A stretch of 51,167 bases of DNA from an uncultured SAR86 cluster bacterium (GCA_902509965.1 CABWZP010000006.1:1-51167); one strand, 5' to 3'; numbered from the stretch's first letter, positions 1-7,433 are shown. The notes: generated by a model from the sequence alone, not told the origin. Program-made: numbers and translations.

Positions 1-761
1 TTCTTCATGCCATCATCAAAGTCATCACAGTTTATTGCAGCTTCAACACATTTTATAATTTGCCCAGGAGCAAACTGACCTTTTCTAGTCTTAGCAGCCA
101 TTGCCTTTGCTTCAAGCAATACATTCTCAGAACCTCTTGCTGCTATCACTTTTTCGTTTAAATCCCTTACTTTTGGATGATTTTGCGTTTCTGAGCTTAC
201 TTTTTGAATAAATTTAATAGAATCATTGATTAAATCGTCTGAAACTTCGTCAATAATACCCATTGATAAGGCTTTTTTAGCGTTAACATGCATACCCGTA
301 AGCATCATTTTAAGCGCTTCAGCAGGACCAACAAGTCTAGGAAGTCTCTGAGTCCCTCCAGCTCCTGGTAAAAGCCCTAAATTAACCTCAGGAAGACCAA
401 CAAATGCTGCAGGACCGGCAATTCTGTAGTTACATACTAAAGCAGTCTCTAATCCTCCACCTAAAGCTGAACCATTTATTGCAGCAACAACAGGCTTTGA
501 GCAAAATTCAAGCCTTTTAAAGGCCTCATCAAGGCCTGGCCCATCTGGATTCTTACCAAATTCAGATATATCAGCACCAGCAATAAATGACCTGCCAGCA
601 CCTGTGAGAACAACACCTAACACATCAGGGTCATTTTCAGCTTTATCTATGTTATTAACAAAACCAGCTCTAACACCATCGCTAAGTGGATTAACAGGCG
701 GATTGTCTACAGTTAGTATAGCTACGCCATCTTTAACTTCGTAATGTACTGTTCCTTTCAA
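1..761 (-). CDS. Enoyl-CoA hydratase / 3-hydroxyacyl-CoA dehydrogenase, N-terminal part (cut by window edge)
   Basis: I translated this by hand from the minus strand. The product is an enoyl-CoA hydratase (crotonase fold) domain as found at the N-terminus of bifunctional beta-oxidation enzymes (FadB/FadJ/peroxisomal type), which hydrate 2-enoyl-CoA and then oxidise 3-hydroxyacyl-CoA in the cytoplasm. Visible crotonase signatures are the oxyanion-hole stretch 'SFIAGADISEFG', 'ALGGGLETAL', and the catalytic-glutamate region 'LPEVNLGLLPGAGGTQRLPR'. I chose a TTG start at 759-761 because AGGAG (768-772) sits 6 nt upstream and no ATG precedes the conserved start. The reading runs off position 1 after about 250 residues, beyond the hydratase core, so a dehydrogenase part is likely but unseen. 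It could also be a stand-alone long hydratase. Confidence 0.85.
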   Translation of the reverse strand, partial: MKGTVHYEVKDGVAILTVDNPPVNPLSDGVRAGFVNNIDKAENDPDVLGVVLTGAGRSFIAGADISEFGKNPDGPGLDEAFKRLEFCSKPVVAAINGSALGGGLETALVCNYRIAGPAAFVGLPEVNLGLLPGAGGTQRLPRLVGPAEALKMMLTGMHVNAKKALSMGIIDEVSDDLINDSIKFIQKVSSETQNHPKVRDLNEKVIAARGSENVLLEAKAMAAKTRKGQFAPGQIIKCVEAAINCDDFDDGMK

Positions 762-830
762 TTTATTCTCCTAAAAATATCAAGAAATGCATTATACATA
801 AAAAATAATGATTTTATTTTATAAAAACTA

Positions 831-858
831 TTGATATATTATTATAAGCATGCATAAT
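831..858 (+). promoter_or_regulatory. Candidate sigma70 promoter of the sRNA-like element
   Basis: TTGATA at 831-836 and CATAAT at 853-858 are separated by 16 nt. A start near 864 would place the 5' end exactly at the foot of the 864-902 hairpin. The region is AT-rich, so the match is suggestive only. Confidence 0.35.
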
Positions 859-863
859 AATAC

Positions 864-945
864 ATGTCAGCAATTCTCTCCCCCTATTTAGATAGCTGAC
901 ATCCTCTGGAATTAGATGGAGGGCTCTGCCCTCCACTCTTTTAAT
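864..945 (+). ncRNA. Candidate small RNA with C-rich loop and intrinsic terminator
   Basis: Two hairpins follow one another in a gene-free gap. The first has a perfect 8-bp stem, ATGTCAGC (864-871) with GCTGACAT (895-902), closing a 23-nt loop that contains TCTCCCCCT, complementary to a strong Shine-Dalgarno sequence. The second is an 8-bp G+C-rich stem (917-924 with 928-935, loop TCT) followed by CTCTTTT, which is the form of a Rho-independent terminator. A plausible promoter lies just upstream. This architecture is that of a trans-acting sRNA of about 80 nt. It could instead be the attenuator leader of the micro-ORF at 962 or of the glutathione peroxidase at 1061. I do not recognise a named family. 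Confidence 0.45.
917..945 (+). terminator. Rho-independent terminator of the candidate sRNA
   Basis: The stem TGGAGGGC/GCCCTCCA has a three-base loop and is followed by CTCTTTTAAT. It is the strongest G+C hairpin in the first kilobase and sits between the beta-oxidation gene and the peroxidase gene, so it would end a short plus-strand transcript. Confidence 0.6.
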
Positions 946-961
946 AAAATTAAGGTTTAAT

Positions 962-1048
962 ATGAAAAAATATGTTGATAATTTAGAAGTTTTTGTTTTA
1001 GTTACGCTATTCCTAAGCTCAATTTATGCAATAACCCCAATAGTATAG
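962..1048 (+). CDS. Putative 28-residue membrane micro-protein
   Basis: This short ORF runs from ATG 962 to TAG 1046-1048. AAGG (952-955) lies six bases before the ATG, a plausible ribosome-binding site in a genome where most genes lack a clear one. The peptide has a charged head (MKKYVDNLE) followed by an uninterrupted hydrophobic stretch of about 19 residues (VFVLVTLFLSSIYAITPIV), i.e. one possible membrane segment. It lies directly after the candidate sRNA terminator and 12 bp before the peroxidase gene. No function can be assigned. A chance ORF is possible at this length. Confidence 0.35.
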   Translation: MKKYVDNLEVFVLVTLFLSSIYAITPIV

Positions 1049-1060
1049 TATTATCGCTGC

Positions 1061-1585
1061 ATGAAAAACTTAGCACTATTATTCACTCTGATATTCGGGA
1101 TATCCACCCATGCTTGTACAAATCTGTTAGATTCAGACTTAAAGGTTCTTGATTCATCTGATAGAGTTAATATGTGTCAGTATGAAGGCGATGTAATTCT
1201 AGTTGTAAATGTTGCTAGTAAATGCGGCTACACATACCAGTACGAGGGCTTACAAACTTTATATGATGCATATAAAGAACAAGGATTAGTTGTTGTTGGT
1301 ATACCATCTAGGGATTTCAGGCAAGAATATACAGAAGAATCATCTGTGGCAGAGTTTTGCTCTACTGAATATGGTGTTAACTTCCCAATGTTTGCAACTG
1401 CAAAAGTAAGAGGAGATAGAGCTCATCCTTTTTATAAGAAATTAGCAAAAGAATCTGGAATGACTCCTAATTGGAATTTTAACAAGTACCTTATTGGCAG
1501 GGATGGAAAAGTTTACAAAGGTTACAGATCTAAGGTTAAGCCTGACTCTGAAATACTTATCAATGCTATAGAAAGACTTCTTTAA
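1061..1585 (+). CDS. Glutathione peroxidase family protein, exported, 2-Cys type
   Basis: 174 residues. An N-terminal hydrophobic segment (about residues 3-18) looks like a Sec signal, so the enzyme probably reduces (lipid) hydroperoxides in the periplasm. The GPx fold signatures are present: peroxidatic Cys55 in 'NVASKCGYT' (Cys, not selenocysteine), Gln88, and Trp138/Asn139 in 'PNWNFNKYL', completing the catalytic tetrad. Cys100 in 'EFCSTEYGVNFP' sits where thioredoxin-dependent GPx enzymes carry their resolving cysteine, which suggests thioredoxin-like reductants rather than glutathione. The usual 'FPCNQFGGQE' block is altered to 'IPSRDFRQE', losing a cysteine that most relatives keep. Its stop codon overlaps the rpiA stop codon of the opposite strand. 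Confidence 0.88.
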   Translation: MKNLALLFTLIFGISTHACTNLLDSDLKVLDSSDRVNMCQYEGDVILVVNVASKCGYTYQYEGLQTLYDAYKEQGLVVVGIPSRDFRQEYTEESSVAEFCSTEYGVNFPMFATAKVRGDRAHPFYKKLAKESGMTPNWNFNKYLIGRDGKVYKGYRSKVKPDSEILINAIERLL

Positions 1586-2223
1586 ACCTCGCTTATTAGC
1601 ACAATACTTGGCTTCTGAAAGCTAAAAACTCCATTATCTACAACCCCGGCAAAAGAATTAAGCTTTAATTCAATAGCTTCTGGGTCAGATAGGTCTAACC
1701 CTTTAACATCGAGTATTTCATTACCTTGATCAGTTGTAGTTCCGATTCTTAATTCCGGCACACCACCTAATGCAAGAATTCTTCTTGCCACCAAACTTCT
1801 AGATTCAGGAATTACTTCAACTGGAAGAGGGAATTCTCCAAGTTGATTTACAATCTTTGATTTATCAACAATACAAATAAAATCCGTTGCAGCAGAGGCT
1901 ACAATTTTTTCTTTTGTATGAGCAGCCCCCCCACCTTTAATTAAATTATTATTCTTATCAACCTCGTCAGCTCCATCGATATAGAAATCAATTCCATTAA
2001 CATCATTTAAATTAAAAACCTGAATGCCCTTCGATTTAAGTAAGCGTGAAGAAGCATGTGAGCTTGATACAGCACCTTTAAAAAGATGAGAATAATTATC
2101 TAATTCATCAATAAAATAGTTAACAGTAGAACCAGTACCTATACCCAAAACCATCGAAGAAGTTAACTTATCCTTGATAAAGTCCATAGCTTGTTTAGCA
2201 ACATTGATTTTTGAGGCACTCAT
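1582..2223 (-). CDS. rpiA: Ribose-5-phosphate isomerase A
   Basis: 213 residues from the ATG at 2223, close to the 219 of E. coli RpiA. It interconverts ribose-5-phosphate and ribulose-5-phosphate in the non-oxidative pentose phosphate pathway (cytoplasm). Family signatures seen are 'LGIGTGSTVNYFI' (phosphate loop), 'FYIDGADEVD' with the active-site Asp residues, 'LIKGGGAAHTKEKIVA' and a C-terminal region 'GVVDNGVFS'. The reading frame stays open upstream to 2352, but the extra residues do not resemble RpiA and would run into ilvA, so I take the internal ATG ('MSASKINVAKQAM'). No Shine-Dalgarno is visible. A -10-like TATTAT lies only about 6 nt before the ATG, so the mRNA may be leaderless. 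Confidence 0.93.
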   Translation of the reverse strand: MSASKINVAKQAMDFIKDKLTSSMVLGIGTGSTVNYFIDELDNYSHLFKGAVSSSHASSRLLKSKGIQVFNLNDVNGIDFYIDGADEVDKNNNLIKGGGAAHTKEKIVASAATDFICIVDKSKIVNQLGEFPLPVEVIPESRSLVARRILALGGVPELRIGTTTDQGNEILDVKGLDLSDPEAIELKLNSFAGVVDNGVFSFQKPSIVLISEV

Positions 2224-2236
2224 GCAGGTATAATAC
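2204..2236. promoter_or_regulatory. Overlapping divergent promoters of rpiA and ilvA
   Basis: A perfect TATAAT (2229-2234) points toward ilvA, with TTGATT (2204-2209) 19 nt upstream. The surrounding GTATAATAC reads GTATTATAC on the other strand, giving a shared -10 for rpiA. The rpiA start codon lies inside the ilvA promoter, so the two transcripts cannot easily start at once. Confidence 0.45.
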
Positions 2237-2260
2237 AAGAAATTTAATAAGACTATTACT

Positions 2261-3808
2261 TTGAGACTAAAAATAAATAAAACAGGAAGCTTCAAGCATT
2301 CTAAAAAATATATAAAACTCATTAATGAGGCTAATGTATATGACGTTTCCATTAAAACACCTGTAACTTTTGCTACAAATATGACAGCAAAAATTGATAA
2401 TGAAGTTTATTTAAAAAGAGAAGATCTACAGCCTGTTTTTTCTTTTAAGAGCAGGGGAGCATATAACAAAATTCTTAGCTTGACCCCAGCTCAAAAAAAG
2501 AAGGGTGTAATAGCCGCATCTGCAGGAAATCATGCACAGGGAGTAGCTTTTGCTTGTAAAAAATTAAAAATACCTTGCTCAATAGTTATGCCTGTAACCA
2601 CGCCTGATATCAAAGTGAGGTCAGTTAAAAATTTCGGTGCAAAAATATTACTAGAAGGTGACAGTTTTAATCAAGCTGTAAAAGCAGCTTTAAAAATAGC
2701 TAAAACTAAAAAAATAGAATTCATACATCCTTTTGACGATCAATATACGATTGCAGGTCAGGGCACTATTGGTCAAGAAATATTAGAAGCTGATGATGAA
2801 TATGATGCAATTTTTCTTCCGGTTGGAGGAGGGGGGCTACTGGCCGGGGTTTCTGCTTGGATAGCCCAACATACAAAAAAAGTAAAAATTTATGGCGTTG
2901 AGGTTGAAGATTCTGCATGTCTATTGGAAGCTATTAAATTTGATAAAAGAGTTAGACTAAGAGAGGTTGGTTTATTTGCAGATGGCGTAGCAGTAGAGCA
3001 AATCGGTAAAAATAATTTTGATGTTATTAAAGAATGTGTTGATGGTGTAATAACTGTTAGTGTTGATGAAGTTTGCGCAGCTGTTAAAGATATATTTGAA
3101 GATACCCGAGTTCTTTCAGAACCAGCTGGTGCATTAGCCTTAGCTGGATTAAAGAAATATAGTAAAAAAATTAAAGGCAAAAAGTTTTTAGCAATTAGCA
3201 GCGGAGCCAACGTCAACTTTGAAAGATTAAGTTATATTGTTGAAAGATCTGAGTTGGGTGAAAATAGAGAGAAAATACTCAGTATACAAATTCCAGAACA
3301 GCCAGGCAGTTTTTTGAGGCTTTGTAGAATTTTTGGCAAAGCACAGATAACAGAATTCAATTATCGAATGGCTGATGAAAGTAAAGCTTTTGTTCTTGTT
3401 GGCATTAAAACTAAGACTGAAGAATCATTTAAAGCCTTAAAAGGTAAATTAAAAAAATCCAAATTCAAATTTAATGATTTAACAAAAAATGAGATCTCTA
3501 ATGATCACTTGCGCCATATGGTTGGCGGAAGAAATAATCAAGATGCAGACAAAAATTCTGAGCGGATTTTTAGAAGTGAGTTCCCGCAAAAACCCGATGC
3601 ATTGATAAACTTCTTAAGAGACTTTGGTACGAATTGGAATATTTCTTTATTCCATTATAGAAATTTAGGTGCAGCTTTTGCTAAAGTTCTTATAGGTATT
3701 CAAGATAATCCTAAAAGCAGTAAAAGGCTTGAGGCTCACCTTAAAGGATTAGAATATAACTTTGTTGAAGAAACAACCAATAATGCTTATCAGGATTTCC
3801 TTCGATAA
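2261..3808 (+). CDS. ilvA: Threonine ammonia-lyase, biosynthetic
   Basis: 515 residues with a TTG start at 2261; no ATG occurs before the conserved core. The PLP-dependent enzyme deaminates threonine to 2-oxobutanoate, the first committed step to isoleucine. The catalytic domain carries the PLP lysine (Lys63 in 'FSFKSRGAYNK'), 'SAGNHAQGVA', and the phosphate-binding loop 'PVGGGGLLAG'. Two C-terminal ACT-like regulatory domains follow ('IQIPEQPGSFLRLCRIFG' and 'FPQKPDALINFLRDFG'), the arrangement that gives isoleucine feedback control in the long (IlvA) form. It stands alone: no other ilv gene is nearby. Its promoter is shared with rpiA, giving a leader of about 20 nt. Confidence 0.93.
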   Translation: MRLKINKTGSFKHSKKYIKLINEANVYDVSIKTPVTFATNMTAKIDNEVYLKREDLQPVFSFKSRGAYNKILSLTPAQKKKGVIAASAGNHAQGVAFACKKLKIPCSIVMPVTTPDIKVRSVKNFGAKILLEGDSFNQAVKAALKIAKTKKIEFIHPFDDQYTIAGQGTIGQEILEADDEYDAIFLPVGGGGLLAGVSAWIAQHTKKVKIYGVEVEDSACLLEAIKFDKRVRLREVGLFADGVAVEQIGKNNFDVIKECVDGVITVSVDEVCAAVKDIFEDTRVLSEPAGALALAGLKKYSKKIKGKKFLAISSGANVNFERLSYIVERSELGENREKILSIQIPEQPGSFLRLCRIFGKAQITEFNYRMADESKAFVLVGIKTKTEESFKALKGKLKKSKFKFNDLTKNEISNDHLRHMVGGRNNQDADKNSERIFRSEFPQKPDALINFLRDFGTNWNISLFHYRNLGAAFAKVLIGIQDNPKSSKRLEAHLKGLEYNFVEETTNNAYQDFLR

Positions 3809-3813
3809 TTATT

Positions 3814-6093
3814 CTAAAACCTTAATCTAAGTTTTATTGCAAAAATTTTACCTGAAGGCTCATTCCATGAGTCCTCGATGATTGTGAGGCTATCAGATTC
3901 AATATTTTCTTCAAAAATATTACCACCTTGGCTATAAACTATATAAAGATTTGATAAAGGCGCTAACTCATATTTATATCTAATCTGGAAAGCAGCCTCA
4001 CCTACATTAAAAGGATTTACCTTTTGGTCACTGCGAATAATATAGCCTTGTTCATTGGACATTAAGCTTGTCGGGTTAGAGGCATTTAAGGCAACAAACT
4101 GACCTTTAAGTCTTAATTCATGCTTATCGCCTTTAAAATAATTCATATTAAATGATAGGAATTTTTCTGTTGAATCATATGCAGCTAAATAATTCTTATC
4201 TACCCACTTTAGCCAATCTTTTTGATCTCTATAATTAAAACTAAGCCCCATGGTTAAAAAGTCTTTAGGAAAAAAGTAATATGATGCTGAAGCCCATGTT
4301 TTTTTATAACCTTTAGAAGCCCATGATGTATTTTTATCACCTCTTTCAAAGTTAAGTCTTGCACCTATAGCAAAATTTGAAAAATTCATTGAATCGTAAC
4401 TTCCACCAAAACTATACCTTGCTGGCCTTTTCACAAAAGGCGATAAGAAATATTTTCTAGTTATAGTTGTGTTTTTTCCTGAAGACTTATATACACCCCA
4501 TAAAGCAAATTCATTGGTATCTTTTAATTCAATTTCAATTTTTGGGTTAATAAAATTTTCTATAGTATTACCATTTGTATCACTTTGGTGTCCATAGCGG
4601 ATTGAATATTCTATGTTTTTATACTTTGACTCATTAGAAAAGTATCTGTCAAAAGATGATCTGCCACCAAAGGATATCCAATCATTTTTTTGAAGATAAC
4701 CCATATCATTAATGTCTAAGTCATCTCCATAATAATGAATTCCGAAGTTATGATTATCATCTTTAGTTGGCTTGTATCTCAGGCTGGCTTTATAACCTAA
4801 TGAAGATTTATTGTCAGCCTCAGCATGAAGTAGGATTGATGAGACCCTTAATTTATCACTAACAATGTGATCATAATCTATGGTATTTACTATTGCTGTT
4901 CTATCTAGAATAGGGTCATCTGTATAGGTAATCATGTAACCAAGAGTCTTATTATTATTTTCCTGTTTTATTCTTCCAGCATAGTAAGAACGACCTAGTG
5001 AAAAATCTTCATCTTGTTCGCTTGCTGTGAAGAAACCATATTCAGTGCCCCCTTCTTTTTGAGTATACCTAAGGGCATAATCAAGATCTGAATATTCTTG
5101 CTTGGAGTCATTGCACAAATCTTCATTAATTGATTGGCTGCAATTATATGAAGGCTTTGACCCAATTCTTCTGGTGTGCATTATTTTTAATCTGTCTCTG
5201 TCAGTAATATCAAAGATAGTTTGATTTTCATTAAAAAAAGCTCTCTTCTCACCATATAAAGTTTCTTCAGCTGAGAAATTCACAACCACATCATCACTCT
5301 CAACCTGACCAAAATCTGGATTGAATGTAGCATTTATTTGTTTTCCAGTACCTGTATTATAAAAAATTTCAATACCAACCTTATTAATTTCATTACCAGT
5401 TACAGAGTCATTTGCTGAAACGATATATGGGAAGTAGTTAATATTTCTTTTAGCTGGATAGCTATCTATCTCATATTCATTTAACTGATACATGTATTTA
5501 TCTCTTTCAGGATGCGTTTTAGCAGTACCCACCAAATTCCCATCAAAGGCTGTATATCTAAAAGCTCCAAATTTGATTGTTCTCTTGCCCGTTATAGGCA
5601 GCATATTACCAATTGACCAGGGAATAAAAATTTCAGAAACCCAATTCTCATTATTGACTTTTGTAAAACCAACCCAGTCACCATTCCAATCATAGCTTTG
5701 ATCATTACCATTTCTTATAGTTGAATCAAGTAAAGAATTTCCTAATGAGAGCATAAATGTATATGCAGTATTTCCATCACCATCAAAATCTACCACAAAC
5801 GCATTCCTATCAGTTTTGGTGTTCCATTCATCTCTAACATGCTTATATGAACCCATTGAATTAGGGTCTTGAGAATTTATAAAACCAACATATATACCAT
5901 TTTCATTAGAAAATATTTTGACAATCGTTTTCTTATTAGATTCTTCTAATGTATACGGAAAAACATCATAAAATGTTGAAAAGGAATCTGCATCAACCCA
6001 TTCAGGCTCATCAAGAACGCCATCAATATCTAATGCTAATGTTTCCATTGCAAAAAGAATAGACAGAGATAAAATTAGATTTAATGTTTTCAA
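3814..6093 (-). CDS. DUF5916 / family-9 carbohydrate-binding-like outer-membrane protein
   Basis: 759 residues with a signal peptide (about residues 1-20). The N-terminal part (about 22-210: 'DIDGVLDEPEWVDAD...', 'GIYVGF', 'RDEWNTKTDRNAFVVDFD', 'EIFIPWSIG') is the CBM9-like beta-sandwich that precedes DUF5916 regions. The rest is rich in alternating aromatic/polar strands ('FNPDFGQVESDDV', 'FNENQTIFDI') and ends in Phe, as outer-membrane barrels do. Proteins of this type sit in the outer membrane of marine bacteria and are presumed to handle large substrates, but no activity has been established from sequence. It ends 5 bp from the converging ilvA gene. No sugar-degrading or TonB neighbour is present to suggest a substrate. 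Confidence 0.8.
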   Translation of the reverse strand: MKTLNLILSLSILFAMETLALDIDGVLDEPEWVDADSFSTFYDVFPYTLEESNKKTIVKIFSNENGIYVGFINSQDPNSMGSYKHVRDEWNTKTDRNAFVVDFDGDGNTAYTFMLSLGNSLLDSTIRNGNDQSYDWNGDWVGFTKVNNENWVSEIFIPWSIGNMLPITGKRTIKFGAFRYTAFDGNLVGTAKTHPERDKYMYQLNEYEIDSYPAKRNINYFPYIVSANDSVTGNEINKVGIEIFYNTGTGKQINATFNPDFGQVESDDVVVNFSAEETLYGEKRAFFNENQTIFDITDRDRLKIMHTRRIGSKPSYNCSQSINEDLCNDSKQEYSDLDYALRYTQKEGGTEYGFFTASEQDEDFSLGRSYYAGRIKQENNNKTLGYMITYTDDPILDRTAIVNTIDYDHIVSDKLRVSSILLHAEADNKSSLGYKASLRYKPTKDDNHNFGIHYYGDDLDINDMGYLQKNDWISFGGRSSFDRYFSNESKYKNIEYSIRYGHQSDTNGNTIENFINPKIEIELKDTNEFALWGVYKSSGKNTTITRKYFLSPFVKRPARYSFGGSYDSMNFSNFAIGARLNFERGDKNTSWASKGYKKTWASASYYFFPKDFLTMGLSFNYRDQKDWLKWVDKNYLAAYDSTEKFLSFNMNYFKGDKHELRLKGQFVALNASNPTSLMSNEQGYIIRSDQKVNPFNVGEAAFQIRYKYELAPLSNLYIVYSQGGNIFEENIESDSLTIIEDSWNEPSGKIFAIKLRLRF

Positions 6094-6154
6094 TTGATTT
6101 TTCCTCAGGCTAATTTTAGCTACTTCTTTTTAAATTTCTATCTCTATATTTCAA

Positions 6155-6721
6155 TCAATATCTATGAAAACCCTGCTCAGTAAATACAAGATCAAATTTA
6201 AGATCATGAGGCTCACCAAATTCATCATTTATCAATTGAAATTCGTAACCTAAGCCAATTATTATTGCCTTATCATTAAGATATTTTAAATCTTGCAGAG
6301 CTCTATCATAGTAGCCACCTCCATGGCCAAGTCTTGATCCTTTTTTATCAATGCCAACAAATGGTAAAATTAAAAGATCAAATTTTTCAGCAGGCAAGAT
6401 ATCTTGATCAATAGATTCAAGAATATTAAATTTATTAATAACCAAATTATCTTCACTGACAAATTTATTAAAATGAAGCTTGTTTTCTTCTAAAACTCTA
6501 GGAATGTAGACTTTTTTGTTTTTATTAAGCATTTTTTTTCTGATGGCATCAGTTTTAACTTCACTTTTTGACGGCATATAAATAAGAACATTTTCATGCT
6601 TTAAAGTCTTTACATATTTGAGACAATTCAGTTGAATTGTCGCTGAGGTCTTTATAATTTCTCTCTCAGACATTAATGATAATTTGCGCTTGAGAGATTT
6701 TCTAAATTTAGTTTTGATCAT
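6155..6721 (-). CDS. ygfA: 5-formyltetrahydrofolate cyclo-ligase
   Basis: 188 residues, usual for the family (E. coli 182). It converts 5-formyl-THF to 5,10-methenyl-THF with ATP in the cytoplasm, salvaging a dead-end folate. The C-terminal signature 'LPFVGIDKKGSRLGHGGGYYDRAL' region (about 123-146) and the N-terminal basic helix followed by 'IYMPSKSEVKTD' fit. It lies just downstream of the 6S RNA on the same strand, the classic gammaproteobacterial ssrS-ygfA arrangement, so it is probably co-transcribed with and processed from the 6S precursor. A small GATTC/GAATC hairpin (6725-6737) sits immediately before the start codon. Confidence 0.93.
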   Translation of the reverse strand: MIKTKFRKSLKRKLSLMSEREIIKTSATIQLNCLKYVKTLKHENVLIYMPSKSEVKTDAIRKKMLNKNKKVYIPRVLEENKLHFNKFVSEDNLVINKFNILESIDQDILPAEKFDLLILPFVGIDKKGSRLGHGGGYYDRALQDLKYLNDKAIIIGLGYEFQLINDEFGEPHDLKFDLVFTEQGFHRY

Positions 6722-6739
6722 AAAGATTCAGCGAATCAA

Positions 6740-6912
6740 CAAACCAATTCACCGCTATGTGCTATACCTGAACCGAAAGGACAGGTGGTGAACTTCTTAT
6801 CGAATCAGGCTTCCCTCAGAGGAGGTAATGCTCAACAACGACATTGGATTATCACCAGATAATTTAATATCGGTTCAAAATTAATTAACACATTGGCAAA
6901 TGAACCAGAATG
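6740..6912 (-). ncRNA. ssrS: 6S RNA
   Basis: About 173 nt between zapA and ygfA, exactly the conserved location. Read on the minus strand it contains the 6S-like blocks GAACCGATATT, GTTGAGCATTACC, GAGGGAAGCC and TTCACCACCTG, in the order seen in E. coli 6S RNA. The ends pair (TTCATT with GGTGAA, then ATGTG with CACAT), giving the closing stem around a long internal bulge that mimics an open promoter. 6S RNA binds sigma70 RNA polymerase and adjusts transcription in stationary phase. A perfect TATAAT (6920-6925) 7 nt upstream fixes the 5' end near 6912; the 3' end is approximate. Confidence 0.9.
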
Positions 6913-6919
6913 TCTAATT

Positions 6920-6925
6920 ATTATA
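6920..6925 (-). promoter_or_regulatory. -10 element of the 6S RNA promoter
   Basis: Minus-strand TATAAT with the 6S RNA beginning about seven bases downstream. The -35 region is poorly conserved (CTTTTC about 17 nt upstream). This gives 6S RNA its own promoter in addition to read-through from zapA. Confidence 0.55.
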
Positions 6926-6955
6926 AATTAATTAATTATTATGAAAAGTAGAATA

Positions 6956-7228
6956 TTACTTTTGTAGAACTTCCTCAATGCTCTGAATCATAACCTGCAT
7001 TGAATCTTGGTCTTCATCATTTGTTGATGAAGAATTATTTTTTTTAAGAAACTTGTTAGCTAAACTTAAGCCTGCAAGAATCAAAGCATTACTTTTATTA
7101 TCAATACCATCTAATTCAGAGTTTAATAGTTCAGCAGCATTAATTAATGCGTCTTTTTCTTCAATAGGACATGAAAGGCTAATATCTCTTCCAAAAATTT
7201 TTAATGCGACTATCTCCATCTCACTCAT
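6956..7228 (-). CDS. zapA: Cell division protein ZapA
   Basis: 90 residues. It is a small cytoplasmic protein that bundles FtsZ protofilaments at the division ring. The N-terminal beta-hairpin 'IVALKIFGRDISLSCP' and the helix 'KDALINAAELLNSEL' are ZapA-like, and the C-terminal half is an amphipathic coiled-coil helix (for example 'ALILAGLSLANKFLKK'). The position upstream of 6S RNA/ygfA and downstream of the small coiled-coil gene at 7221 agrees with gammaproteobacterial order. Start at 7228; an internal Met at codon 4 is also possible. Confidence 0.9.
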   Translation of the reverse strand: MSEMEIVALKIFGRDISLSCPIEEKDALINAAELLNSELDGIDNKSNALILAGLSLANKFLKKNNSSSTNDEDQDSMQVMIQSIEEVLQK

Positions 7229-7433
7229 TTATATCCACCTTTTTACTTAATTCGGCCACTTGATCATTTAACAAATCAATTTCTTTAGTATATTTAAGTT
7301 TGGAAGACTTCCAGTCTCTTTCTCTTTTAACATAAGAATCAATTATTCCCCGCTGCTCATCAAATCTATTAATTAGTTTATTAAGCTGTAATTTAAGGCT
7401 AGCTAGAACTGTTTTTTCTTCAGACTCATTCAT
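7221..7433 (-). CDS. Small coiled-coil protein of the TIGR02449/ZapB-like type
   Basis: 70 residues, almost entirely heptad-rich helix ('LASLKLQLNKLINRFDEQ', 'IDLLNDQVAELSKKVD'). A small protein of this length and character is commonly encoded immediately before zapA in gammaproteobacteria (family TIGR02449). It overlaps the zapA start by 8 nt, so the two are translated together. The role is unproven; a division-ring scaffold partner is the natural guess. The identification rests on position and coiled-coil character more than on a unique motif. Confidence 0.75.
   Translation of the reverse strand: MNESEEKTVLASLKLQLNKLINRFDEQRGIIDSYVKRERDWKSSKLKYTKEIDLLNDQVAELSKKVDINE

Noticed and set aside
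2087-2101. TGAGAATAATTATCT, a Fur-box-like sequence scoring nearly as well as the real candidates
   Set aside because: It lies in the middle of the rpiA coding sequence, where codons explain it. It shows that such motifs arise by chance in this AT-rich genome and lowers confidence in any single site.
2890-3216. Antisense ORF of 108 codons within ilvA, and similar long shadow frames (for example 26046-26513 opposite dksA, 34796-35194 opposite putA)
   Set aside because: They lie wholly opposite strongly conserved genes, and their residue composition mirrors the codon bias of the sense strand.
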